Source: Akkermansiaceae bacterium UBA4145
GTDB lineage: Bacteria; Verrucomicrobiota; Verrucomicrobiia; Verrucomicrobiales; Akkermansiaceae
DNA length: 22,809 nt
Direction of reading: 5' to 3'
Assembly: GCA_002380675.1 (NCBI GenBank)
Contig: DFWB01000048.1
Location: 1-22,809, forward strand
In this document: positions 1-6,413 of the stretch, piece after piece
How positions within the stretch are numbered: the first letter of the stretch is position 1
Layout of the letters: each line of letters begins with the position of its first letter
Notes under the pieces: model-generated
Told to the model about the DNA's origin: nothing
What the model saw: only the letters and a program-made list of their open reading frames with translations
The model's database searches: none
Translations under genes and position numbers: made by a program

Positions 1-189
1 GGGCAGTGGTTAAGGGCCAGTGAGTCAATCCTGAGCAGTGTTACGAAAGTGTTGGCAAAGCAGTCGCGCCGGGCAGAGAGGGAAGCCAATGAACTAAGAG
101 TGCACCGCGAGAATACGGGGAGTTCTGACGGGGGGTTGCGTGGACTGAGGGAGCGCCACAAGGGAGGGCGGAAGAAAAGTGAGGCATGA
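1..189 (+). CDS. 3' end of an unidentified gene (5' truncated by window edge)
   Basis: The first reading frame is open from base 1 for 62 codons and stops at TGA 187-189. The stop overlaps the ATG of the next gene (ATGA at 186-189), the usual sign of translational coupling, so I read this as the tail of a real upstream gene. The visible residues are hydrophilic and rich in Arg, Lys, Glu and Ser, with a short amphipathic stretch near the start (ASESILSSVTKVLAKQSRR) and no recognisable domain. Its function cannot be named from this fragment. The open frame and the overlap are seen; that it is a gene is inference. Confidence 0.5.
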   Translation, partial: GQWLRASESILSSVTKVLAKQSRRAEREANELRVHRENTGSSDGGLRGLRERHKGGRKKSEA

Positions 190-1316
190 GGCTCGGGGTC
201 TGTCTTTGTCTTTTTCCGCTTGTTGTTCAGTCTCCTCTTGGAGCCCAAAGTGCGGAGCCTTCCGACGTTACGAAGCCCGAGAGTGGTCAAGCCGAGGCGT
301 CTAGAGAGAAGCTGAGCTCAAGACTGCCGGAGCTTCCCGTGTGGAGTCCCAGCGATTATGAAGGGGTAAAAAAGGGAGAGATCGTGGCAGGAGAGAATTT
401 CTTTGGGCAGGCAAACGTTGATCCAGAGGCTACTATTGAGCCCCCGGTTGTAGATCTGCCGGAGGATGTGGAGCCGCTGCCTGAGCAGCTGGATCAGAAC
501 GGGCTGGTGCTGTCCTCCGAGCAGATGGCAGCCTATTTTCGTTCGGCGCCTGAGGATTCCCTAGGGGAGGTCGCCCTCCTTAAGGATCCTCAGGATCTAC
601 TCTCTCAGCAGGAATTTCGCGACTGTGCAAGTTTCCTAGCTTACCACTCCAAGGAATCGGAGATAGACATCGTGCTATATCTCTTTGATGAGCGGCAGGA
701 GCTCCCGGAGGAATACAATATCGAAAAGGTTCATCAGTTGTATGGGGACCTCTTCAAGGGCTCTGGTCCGGTAGTCTCCGTCTACTTTCACCTCGGGGCT
801 CCTAACCGAGCCCAGCTTATGATGAGCCCTGAAATACGTGCCGTTATTCCTCAGGAGGAGGAGGAGAGGGCGCTTCGAGCTTCGATAGTCGAGGCGTTTG
901 AGAAAACTGATGAAGCTCTTCAGTTGGACAGTTTTCTGGGTGAATTATCAACGCGACTCTATTGGATCGAGAGAGAGTTGGAAATTGCAGGGCTTCAGAA
1001 AAAGATAGCAGGGGTTCAGCCTGTTGAAAATTTTGAGGTTCCTGCAAGTGGCTTGGAGTCAGGCAACTTTTGGGTTGCTGTGCGCGCCGGCCTTATCCTC
1101 TTGGTTGGCTTGGGTGGATTAATTGTCGGGGTGTTTGCATGGCGCTGGAACTTAACACAAAGAAAATACTATTTTCCTGAAGTTGATGATGAGCGCGTCT
1201 TTGGAGCCCCTCATGCTGCCGGAGCTGGCGCAGTGGTGACGTTTGCGGATCCACATCTGCCTCCATCTAGGCAGCGGCATCAGGAAGCCGAATTGGAGCG
1301 TTGGTCTGATTTGTGA
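186..1316 (+). CDS. Exported single-pass membrane protein, function unknown (possibly TPM-like lumenal domain)
   Basis: This 376-residue protein starts with a cleavable-looking signal peptide (residues 1-20, ending LGA-Q). An acidic, proline-rich linker follows (about 25-130), then an alpha/beta domain (about 135-265) with a hydrophobic strand IDIVLYLF and a second strand PVVSVYFHLG, one transmembrane helix (about 295-318), and a short cytoplasmic tail ending near RKYYFPEVDDERVFGAPHAA. The layout of secreted domain, helix and tail resembles TPM-domain proteins, and the strand pattern would fit, but I see no decisive motif. The start overlaps the preceding stop (ATGA), with GAGG just upstream. 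The downstream methyltransferase follows after 25 bases, so the three genes are probably one transcript. Confidence is high that it is a gene and low on its fold. Confidence 0.75.
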   Translation: MRLGVCLCLFPLVVQSPLGAQSAEPSDVTKPESGQAEASREKLSSRLPELPVWSPSDYEGVKKGEIVAGENFFGQANVDPEATIEPPVVDLPEDVEPLPEQLDQNGLVLSSEQMAAYFRSAPEDSLGEVALLKDPQDLLSQQEFRDCASFLAYHSKESEIDIVLYLFDERQELPEEYNIEKVHQLYGDLFKGSGPVVSVYFHLGAPNRAQLMMSPEIRAVIPQEEEERALRASIVEAFEKTDEALQLDSFLGELSTRLYWIERELEIAGLQKKIAGVQPVENFEVPASGLESGNFWVAVRAGLILLVGLGGLIVGVFAWRWNLTQRKYYFPEVDDERVFGAPHAAGAGAVVTFADPHLPPSRQRHQEAELERWSDL

Positions 1317-1341
1317 TGCGGATGTTTAAAAGCGAATAGCT

Positions 1342-1935
1342 GTGAACTGGGAACAATCATACCGGGAGCAGGATACCCCGTGGGATCTTGGAGGGGCGGC
1401 TCCTCCTTTAATTTCTTTTCTGAAGAAGGAAGGGATCAATCTTCTTGCTGGTCAAACTGTTCTGGTTCCAGGTTGCGGCTATGGGCATGACGCAGAGGCG
1501 TTAAGGAGAGTTGGTCTAGAGGTCACGGGCTTGGATCTGGCGGCCACTGCGCTGAAGTCCGCCAAAATGCTTTATGGAGATGCTGTTAGATGGCTGGAAG
1601 GTGATTTTTTAGATCCCTCGATAGTGCCAGAGCACTCCGTTGATATGGTTTTCGAACACACATGCTTTTGTGCAATCCCACCCGAGCAGCGGAGTAACTA
1701 TGTGAAGTCGGCTAAGCACTGGCTCGTTCCTGGAGGCTTTTTACTGGGTGTCTTTTTTACTGACCCTCCTCCACGGGAGGATGGAGCGTCTGGGCCTCCG
1801 TTTGGCGTAGGTCTCGACGAGTTGCGTAGTTTATTTGGGGAGAGCTTCACGATTACAAGAGAGCGGTCACCTGATCGTAGTCATCCTGATCGATTAGGTC
1901 GTGAGGTGATAATCGAGATGGTCAGAAACACCTGA
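1342..1935 (+). CDS. SAM-dependent methyltransferase, thiopurine/thiol methyltransferase (TPMT) family
   Basis: This 197-residue class I methyltransferase opens with the TPMT-family signature W-E-x3-Y-x5-PWD (residues 3-15, WEQSYREQDTPWD). Motif I is VLVPGCGYGHDA (about 40-51), followed by an acidic strand end GLDLAATAL. A further family hallmark is FEHTCFCAI (104-112). Members of this family methylate small thiols, thiopurines, halides or metalloids in the cytoplasm; the substrate here cannot be read from sequence. The start is GTG at 1342, because the conserved W-E motif begins two residues in and no earlier start lies in frame close by. It is the last gene before the strong terminator-like hairpin at 2021-2097. 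The family is established knowledge and the specificity is open. Confidence 0.88.
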   Translation: MNWEQSYREQDTPWDLGGAAPPLISFLKKEGINLLAGQTVLVPGCGYGHDAEALRRVGLEVTGLDLAATALKSAKMLYGDAVRWLEGDFLDPSIVPEHSVDMVFEHTCFCAIPPEQRSNYVKSAKHWLVPGGFLLGVFFTDPPPREDGASGPPFGVGLDELRSLFGESFTITRERSPDRSHPDRLGREVIIEMVRNT

Positions 1936-2020
1936 CCTTCAGTGAATCATGTCGATTGGGATTGTGCTTGCCAATGTGGGAGCGATCGTAAATCAACTTA
2001 GCACCCTCCTTGTGGGGGGT

Positions 2021-2097
2021 GGACAGCCCAACAGGCGTTGGCTACAGGTTAGGGGGTTTCCTGGGCCAGTTTTACGCCGTTGGGTTGTCTTTTTTTT
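2021..2097 (+). terminator. Long hairpin plus T8: intrinsic terminator, possibly with alternative folds
   Basis: Bases 2022-2038 pair with 2074-2089 over about 16 bp, with one G-T wobble and one bulged A at 2033. T8 (2090-2097) follows directly. Inside the loop TGGC 2039-2042 can pair with GCCA 2065-2068, and CAGG 2045-2048 with CCTG 2060-2063, so the whole element can form a rod. A local hairpin, CCAAC 2028-2032 with GTTGG 2037-2041, competes with the main stem. A separate 8-bp hairpin sits just before it (2002-2009 with 2014-2021). The pairing is seen; termination of the 186-1935 unit is inference. Confidence 0.6.
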
Positions 2098-2106
2098 GCT
2101 TGGTCG

Positions 2107-2135
2107 TTGAAGTGCCAAACGGTGATGCCTAGATT
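2107..2135 (+). promoter_or_regulatory. Candidate sigma70-type promoter for the HtrA-like gene pair
   Basis: TTGAAG (2107-2112) and TAGATT (2130-2135) are separated by exactly 17 bases, each matching four of six consensus positions. They lie between the terminator and the ATG at 2147. A start of transcription about seven bases after the -10 box would leave a leader of only a few bases, which agrees with the lack of any Shine-Dalgarno sequence before 2147. This is a pattern match only. Confidence 0.3.
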
Positions 2136-2146
2136 GCCGCAGCGGT

Positions 2147-3151
2147 ATGAAAAAGCGTCGTCTCACAGGTCTTTGGCTGTTTTGTTTCTCGGTATGGTTG
2201 CTGGGCTGCTGCCTGATCTCTGCAGCTGAGGAGGTCGAAGGGGGTCGGCAGTATTTCAATGAGAAAGAAGTGCCGGAGAATCTCCGTGATCTCCGCAACA
2301 TTCAAAAAGCACTGCAAGAAACTCTTCCTCAGGCACGGGCTGCAACGGTGTCTATTGATCTGGGAGGTGGATCGGGTAGTGGTGTAATTGTGTCTGGTAA
2401 AGGGTTGGTTCTTACAGCTGCCCATGTGAGCTCGGGGGTCGGGAAGGAAATGACTGTGATCATGGAAGACGGAACGAAATATAAGGCGGTCTCTCTTGGT
2501 CTGGTAGCCTCAACGGATGCGGCTATGATTCAAATTATGGAGGAAGGTGTTTTTCCATATGTAGAACTCGATCGAGGGGATTCAGCTTCCCTTGGTGATT
2601 GGGTCTACGCCTTGGGCCATTCTGGGGGCTTTGAGAAGGAGAGAGGGGTAGGGGTCCGGATTGGACGACTTGTAAGAATGGCGGAGCAAACCATTAACTC
2701 GGACTGCAATTTGATCGGTGGTGATTCGGGAGGTCCGCTTTTTAATATGAAGGGCCGGTTGATTGGAATTCATAGCCGGGTGGGCGCGAGCCTGGAGCAG
2801 AATATGCATGTGCCCTTGCGCGAATTTCTTAAGAACTGGGATGCGATGTTGGCCAAGGAATTCGTAGGAAAGGGGCCATTCGCTCAGGAAGCAGTTGCTT
2901 TTCTGGGAGTCTCTACCGAAGACCGGGAAGAAGGTGGTGTTGTAATTAAAGAGGTAGGCGACAAGACTCCTGCTGCTGCTGCCGGCTTGCAGGTGGGCGA
3001 TGTCATTCTGACGTTGAACGGAGATGAATTGGATGGGGCAGAGCAGTTTTCAGCATCGCTGAAAGGATTTAAGCCCGGGCAAAAAGTAAAACTTAAGATC
3101 CTTAGAGATGATAAAGAGAAGGAAGTCGAAGTTGAGTTGGGTGAGAAGTAA
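2147..3151 (+). CDS. HtrA/DegP-like (S1C) serine protease with one C-terminal PDZ domain
   Basis: This 334-residue exported protease has an N-terminal signal (residues 1-27). The stretch WLLGCC also allows a lipoprotein reading, with Cys21 as the modified residue. The trypsin-like domain (about 55-235) shows the full catalytic triad: His93 in LTAAHVSSG, Asp124 in STDAAMIQI and Ser194 in GGDSGGPLF. A PDZ domain fills about 250-332, with AAAAGLQVGDVILTLNG as its carboxylate-binding region. HtrA-family enzymes degrade or sense misfolded envelope proteins; that role here is by family. With one PDZ it is shorter than E. coli DegP and closer to DegS in layout. The next gene overlaps its 3' end and encodes a degenerate relative, so the two are probably made together. 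No Shine-Dalgarno sequence is visible before the ATG. Confidence 0.9.
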   Translation: MKKRRLTGLWLFCFSVWLLGCCLISAAEEVEGGRQYFNEKEVPENLRDLRNIQKALQETLPQARAATVSIDLGGGSGSGVIVSGKGLVLTAAHVSSGVGKEMTVIMEDGTKYKAVSLGLVASTDAAMIQIMEEGVFPYVELDRGDSASLGDWVYALGHSGGFEKERGVGVRIGRLVRMAEQTINSDCNLIGGDSGGPLFNMKGRLIGIHSRVGASLEQNMHVPLREFLKNWDAMLAKEFVGKGPFAQEAVAFLGVSTEDREEGGVVIKEVGDKTPAAAAGLQVGDVILTLNGDELDGAEQFSASLKGFKPGQKVKLKILRDDKEKEVEVELGEK

Positions 3152-4169
3152 GGGTATCCCGGTTCTCCTGTCATTAGTTGTTTCTTCGGCTTCTGCGCAG
3201 CAGCAGGTTGGGCAGCTCGAGGGAGAATTCCGTCTCAACGGGAAGGAAACATGGAAGGCGTTCGATCCTGTTCGAGAGGTGCTGCAAGAGAGTAGCGCGG
3301 TGGTCTATAATGGATGGAAGTCCATTGCCTATGGAGTCATTGTGAGTTCCGATGGGTATTTGGTCACAAAAGCCAGCGAGATTGAAGGAGTGGAGGAGCT
3401 CAGTGTCAGAGTCAATCGAGAGCATTTCAAGAAGGTGAGAGTGGTTTCCTCCACGGTGGAATGGGATGTGGCCCTCCTCAAGGTGGAGGCGCAGGGTCTG
3501 CCCGTTATCGAATGGGCGGAGCTTGAGCCGTCTCATGGCACCTGGGTAATTAGCAACGGATCGACAACTCGCCGGGACCGGAGACTCCGGGTAGGGATTA
3601 TCAGTGCGAATGCACGCAAGGTGGGGGAGGGAAGAGCTCCGGTAGTTCTCGGGGTAACGCTCGATACCAGTGGGGAAGAGGAAGGGCTTCCAGTCAAGGA
3701 GGTGCAGAAGGATTCTGGTGCCAGTGAGGCGGGGCTGAAAAGTGGTGACCTGATTCTGGAAATGGAGGGCCGTGCGGTAAGGAGTATGGAGGATCTACAG
3801 GAGTTACTCGGCAGCAAGGAGCCGGGCGACAGAATTCAGGTAAGGTTGAGACGAGATGGAGAAGATTTAGAGTTGGAAGTGGAATTGAAGAGGCGAGAGA
3901 GCGTCTTCGAGGAGAAGAAGACGAGGAATGACGCGATGAGTGGGCGGGTCTCCAAAAGAAGGAGTGATTTCCCGAGGGTGCTACAAACGGACTTGCCGCT
4001 TTCTGTCCGAAGTGTTGGGGGGCCTCTTCTCAATCTGGAAGGGCATTGCGTCGGGATGAATATCGCGCGCGCCAACCGATGTGAGACTTATGCGATTCCA
4101 GCCAAGGAGCTTCGAGCAATAGTGGAGAATCTCACTGATGATGAGCAATCCGGGAGCGCTGCGGAGTAG
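3141..4169 (+). CDS. Pseudoprotease of the HtrA family with PDZ domain inserted inside the protease fold
   Basis: I place the start at GTG 3141: it gives a compact signal peptide (MRSKGIPVLLSLVVSSASA, then QQQ) and an 11-base overlap with the preceding stop. An in-frame ATG at 3108 would add 11 residues. Counting from 3141, the first barrel is recognisable by GVIVSSDGYLVTKASEI, where the catalytic His position is Ser79. Asp109 survives in EWDVALLKVE. After RVGIISANAR comes a complete PDZ domain (about 169-251, bases 3645-3893; core GASEAGLKSGDLILEMEG), then a charged linker. Only after that does the end of the protease fold appear: FPRVLQTDLPLSVRSVGGPL, with Val292 at the catalytic Ser position, followed by NLEGHCVGMNIA and TYAIPAKEL. 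It therefore should not cleave peptides; a regulatory or scaffold role beside the active protease upstream is inference. Confidence 0.82.
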   Translation: MRSKGIPVLLSLVVSSASAQQQVGQLEGEFRLNGKETWKAFDPVREVLQESSAVVYNGWKSIAYGVIVSSDGYLVTKASEIEGVEELSVRVNREHFKKVRVVSSTVEWDVALLKVEAQGLPVIEWAELEPSHGTWVISNGSTTRRDRRLRVGIISANARKVGEGRAPVVLGVTLDTSGEEEGLPVKEVQKDSGASEAGLKSGDLILEMEGRAVRSMEDLQELLGSKEPGDRIQVRLRRDGEDLELEVELKRRESVFEEKKTRNDAMSGRVSKRRSDFPRVLQTDLPLSVRSVGGPLLNLEGHCVGMNIARANRCETYAIPAKELRAIVENLTDDEQSGSAAE

Positions 4170-4249
4170 TCTGTGGCTGGTCGTAGCTTAGAAGCTATCG
4201 GTGTTCCTCGAGGCGCGAAATTCCTGTCCCCGTATTTCCATTTCGGAAT

Positions 4250-4510
4250 TCAGGACTTTGCTAGAAGCTTCCGAGCCTTGCGCGTCGTAGCCTGACTCAG
4301 TTTGTTGTCTACCCGCCGGGAATTATCGACAAGCTGAACCAGCTCCGCGAGACTGGATTCGGCTGCTGCGAGCGATTTTTTGGAGCTGCCGTATTTTTTG
4401 TCGCTGAAATATTTTGTGAATGTAGTGCCTGCTCGGCTCAGGCAGAGGCGCCAACCTTGGAAAGCAGTAGTCTCATAAGTGAAGCGGGTGAGGTTGCGTT
4501 TCGATTTCAT
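4250..4510 (-). CDS. Small AP2-like putative DNA-binding protein
   Basis: This 86-residue basic protein carries the pattern F-x-G-W-R-x4-R-x-G-x2-F-x-K-Y-F-S-D-K-K-Y-G (residues about 18-41), followed by an Ala-rich helix (SLAAAESSLAELVQLVDN) and a basic tail (TTRKARKLLAKS). I associate this layout, short beta strands then one helix, with AP2/integrase N-terminal-like DNA-binding domains, and with small verrucomicrobial proteins of that kind. That link is recollection of the family pattern, not a search. No membrane segment or signal is present, so it should be cytoplasmic. It converges with the pseudoprotease gene and is divergent from rpoA, with a perfect palindrome 41 bases before its ATG. 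Its target, if DNA, is unknown. Confidence 0.65.
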   Translation of the reverse strand: MKSKRNLTRFTYETTAFQGWRLCLSRAGTTFTKYFSDKKYGSSKKSLAAAESSLAELVQLVDNSRRVDNKLSQATTRKARKLLAKS

Positions 4511-4550
4511 GTTGCTGGCGGGCGGGACGATATGCCTTTATGTATGAGAC

Positions 4551-4575
4551 AATCCAATACAAAAGTAATTGGATT
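4551..4575. promoter_or_regulatory. Perfect 8-bp palindrome in the divergent region between the AP2-like gene and rpoA
   Basis: AATCCAAT (4551-4558) and ATTGGATT (4568-4575) are exact reverse complements separated by nine bases. The element sits 41 bases before the minus-strand AP2-like start and about 180 bases before rpoA. Its size suits a dimeric regulator's operator. No factor can be named and no clear -35/-10 pair could be assigned on either strand. Confidence 0.35.
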
Positions 4576-4638
4576 TGTTAGGTAGAGGGGAAGAGGTTTT
4601 CGAGGTGGTAACGGTTGCAATTTAGGGTTGCATTGGCA

Positions 4639-4731
4639 GGGGAGATCACCTTTAGTCCCCGGCCGCGAGACTCCACAATCGCCGTAGGTCCTCTGGGCAG
4701 CCAAATAGTTTGGATGCCATCTCGCCAGAGG
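4639..4731 (+). promoter_or_regulatory. Hairpin-rich leader upstream of rpoA
   Basis: The 245 bases between 4511 and 4755 hold no convincing gene; the rpoA frame stays open upstream but that part has no RpoA-like sequence. A strong composite hairpin lies at 4690-4731: CCTCTGG (4690-4696) pairs with CCAGAGG (4725-4731), and inside it 4697-4705 pairs with 4709-4717 with one G/A mismatch and a TAG loop. A smaller hairpin precedes it (GGGGA 4639-4643 with TCCCC 4656-4660). The structure ends 24 bases before the ATG. Autogenous control of rpoA-rplQ is one possible role; chance pairing is the alternative. Confidence 0.4.
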
Positions 4732-4755
4732 GAAACCCGGCAACCCCATAGAATA

Positions 4756-5874
4756 ATGTCAGAAGCATCTCTTGCTGAAAACGAAAGTGTAAACGAGCCG
4801 ATCAGGCTCGATCGGTTTGAAGTTCCAAACCGTCTAATCAAGAACGAAGATACAGCCACTGATTCCTACGCGCAGTTTGTGGCCGAGCCATTTGAGCGCG
4901 GCTTTGGACACACAGTCGGGAACTCGATACGGCGAGTGCTTCTGTCCTCCTTGGAGGGGGCTGCAATTACCTCGGTAAGGATTGCCGGAGTCCAGCATGA
5001 ATTCTCCACCCTGCCCGGAGTTGTTGAGGATGTCACGGATATCGTGCTGAATCTCAAGAAGGTGAAGTTTCGTCACCATGACAAGGAGCCCCGTGTTCTT
5101 TCGATCAAGATTGAGAAAGCGGGAGTGGTGACAGCAGGAGATATTGATGACGATAATATCTACGAAGTTATCAACAAGGATCAGGTAATTTGCACTCTGG
5201 ATCGCTCAGTTAAGTTTGACTGCGAGTTTGAGGTGCAGGTCGGCAGGGGTTTTCGAACAGGTGACGAAAACAAGAGGGAGGAAATGCCAATAGGGGTAAT
5301 CGCGATTGATTCGATTTTCTCTCCAGTCACCCGGGTCAAGTACGCGGTGGAAGACACTCGTGTCGGGCAGATGACAGACTTTGATAAAATCATCTTTGAC
5401 GTGTGGACCGATGGGCGCATTGAGCCTCACGAGGCACTTCTACATGCCTCGGCAATCTTACGACACCATCTTGATGTGTTTGTGAACTACGATGATGACG
5501 CTGTCGAGTTCGAGGAGGCCCCGGCCGAGCAGAGTGAAGAGAATGCTGCTCTCAAGAAGCTTCTGAATATGAGTGTCAATGAGATTGAACTCTCGGTGAG
5601 GGCTGCGAACTGCCTGAACAACGCCAACATTACTTCAGTCGGACAGCTTGCAATGAAAACGGAAGCAGAAATGCTTAAATACCGCAACTTCGGCAAGAAG
5701 TCTCTCAACGAGATCAAGGACAAGCTGTCAGAGCTGGGCCTCAGCCTTGGGATGACATTCGATCCATCGCTCCTCAGCGGGCCAATGCCATCAGTTGCAG
5801 CGCCGCGCCTGGGTGTCGAAGATGAGGCCCCTGTCGGATTGGCAGACCTCATCGCGCAGAACATCGACGAATAA
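4756..5874 (+). CDS. rpoA: DNA-directed RNA polymerase subunit alpha
   Basis: This is the alpha subunit of RNA polymerase, which dimerises to nucleate assembly of the core enzyme and contacts UP elements and activators through its C-terminal domain. The 372-residue product shows the assembly-domain hallmark PFERGFGHTVGNSIRRVLLS (about 45-64) and GVQHEFSTLPGVVEDVTDIV just after it. The C-terminal helix-hairpin-helix domain (about 270-335) includes LSVRAANCLNNANITSVGQL and RNFGKKSLNEIKDKL. I start it at ATG 4756, since the in-frame sequence upstream (from TTG 4615) has no family similarity. About 40 residues precede the first strongly conserved block, longer than in E. coli. It lies apart from rpsM, rpsK and rpsD, its usual operon partners, and no Shine-Dalgarno sequence is evident. 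rplQ follows after 19 bases. Confidence 0.97.
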   Translation: MSEASLAENESVNEPIRLDRFEVPNRLIKNEDTATDSYAQFVAEPFERGFGHTVGNSIRRVLLSSLEGAAITSVRIAGVQHEFSTLPGVVEDVTDIVLNLKKVKFRHHDKEPRVLSIKIEKAGVVTAGDIDDDNIYEVINKDQVICTLDRSVKFDCEFEVQVGRGFRTGDENKREEMPIGVIAIDSIFSPVTRVKYAVEDTRVGQMTDFDKIIFDVWTDGRIEPHEALLHASAILRHHLDVFVNYDDDAVEFEEAPAEQSEENAALKKLLNMSVNEIELSVRAANCLNNANITSVGQLAMKTEAEMLKYRNFGKKSLNEIKDKLSELGLSLGMTFDPSLLSGPMPSVAAPRLGVEDEAPVGLADLIAQNIDE

Positions 5875-5893
5875 CCACCAGCCGAAAGAAGTC

Positions 5894-6313
5894 ATGAGGC
5901 ATCGTAAAAAAACCGGAAAGCTCCAGCGTAATGCGAGCCAGAGAAAGGCTCTCCTCTCGGGGTTGGCTTGCGCTTTGATCCGAGAGCGAAAAATTAGAAC
6001 TACTCTTGCGAAGGCTAAGGCTCTCCGCCCTGTAGCTGAAAAGCTTGTCACCCTCGGTAAGCGGGGGGACGTGCATGCGCGCAGGCAGGCGATAGCCTTC
6101 CTGCGTCATAAAGAGATAGTAAAGACTCTGTTCGAAGATGTAGCGCCTGCGAGTGCGGACCGTCAAGGGGGCTACTGTCGGATTACCAAGTTAGGACCTC
6201 GATTTTCGGACGCTGCGCCCATGGCTCTCATAGAGTGGGTTGATCTCGCTGTTGAAGCTGGTGCAGACGAGGAGCTCGAGGAGGTGGCTGAGACTACCGC
6301 TTCTGATTCCTAG
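5894..6313 (+). CDS. rplQ: 50S ribosomal protein L17 (bL17)
   Basis: This 139-residue protein of the large ribosomal subunit starts MRHRKKTGKLQRNASQRKAL and continues with the family's conserved middle RTTLAKAKALRPVAEKLVTL and the closing block GGYCRITKLGPRFSDAAPMA. The usual bacterial length is roughly 115-130 residues; the excess is an acidic tail (about 122-139, rich in Glu, Asp and Ala) with no rRNA-binding character. The start at ATG 5894 matches the conserved N-terminus, and earlier in-frame sequence overlaps rpoA without L17 similarity. GAAAGAAG lies just upstream as a weak ribosome site. It is the last gene of the rpoA unit, closed by the terminator at 6342-6373. Confidence 0.97.
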   Translation: MRHRKKTGKLQRNASQRKALLSGLACALIRERKIRTTLAKAKALRPVAEKLVTLGKRGDVHARRQAIAFLRHKEIVKTLFEDVAPASADRQGGYCRITKLGPRFSDAAPMALIEWVDLAVEAGADEELEEVAETTASDS

Positions 6314-6341
6314 GTCGTCTGGTCAAGTATCGACTTTTCAA

Positions 6342-6373
6342 ACGCTCTCCCTACTAAGGGAGGGCGTTTTTTT
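6342..6373 (+). terminator. Rho-independent terminator after rplQ
   Basis: An 11-bp stem (6342-6352 with 6357-6367, one T-G wobble) has a four-base loop and is followed by a run of seven T (6367-6373). It lies 28 bases after the rplQ stop. On the opposite strand only a short T run follows the stem, so it should work mainly for rpoA-rplQ. Confidence 0.9.
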
Positions 6374-6413
6374 ATCTGGGAACAACCTCTTCTCCCGGTG
6401 GGAAGCTGGGAGC

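Noticed and set aside
3108..3140. Earlier ATG for the pseudoprotease gene
   Set aside because: It is possible, but it lies 44 bases inside the previous gene and lengthens the basic start of the signal peptide without improving it.
4185..4215. Short inverted repeat TAGCTT-AG-AAGCTA between the convergent genes
   Set aside because: The loop is too small and there is no T tract on either strand, so I do not call a terminator.
4615..4755. In-frame N-terminal extension of rpoA from a TTG start
   Set aside because: The extra 47 residues have no RpoA similarity and overlap the hairpin-rich leader; ATG 4756 gives a normal protein.
5795..5893. Extension of rplQ upstream into rpoA
   Set aside because: L17 proteins begin at MRHRKK; the upstream frame is only the shifted rpoA sequence.
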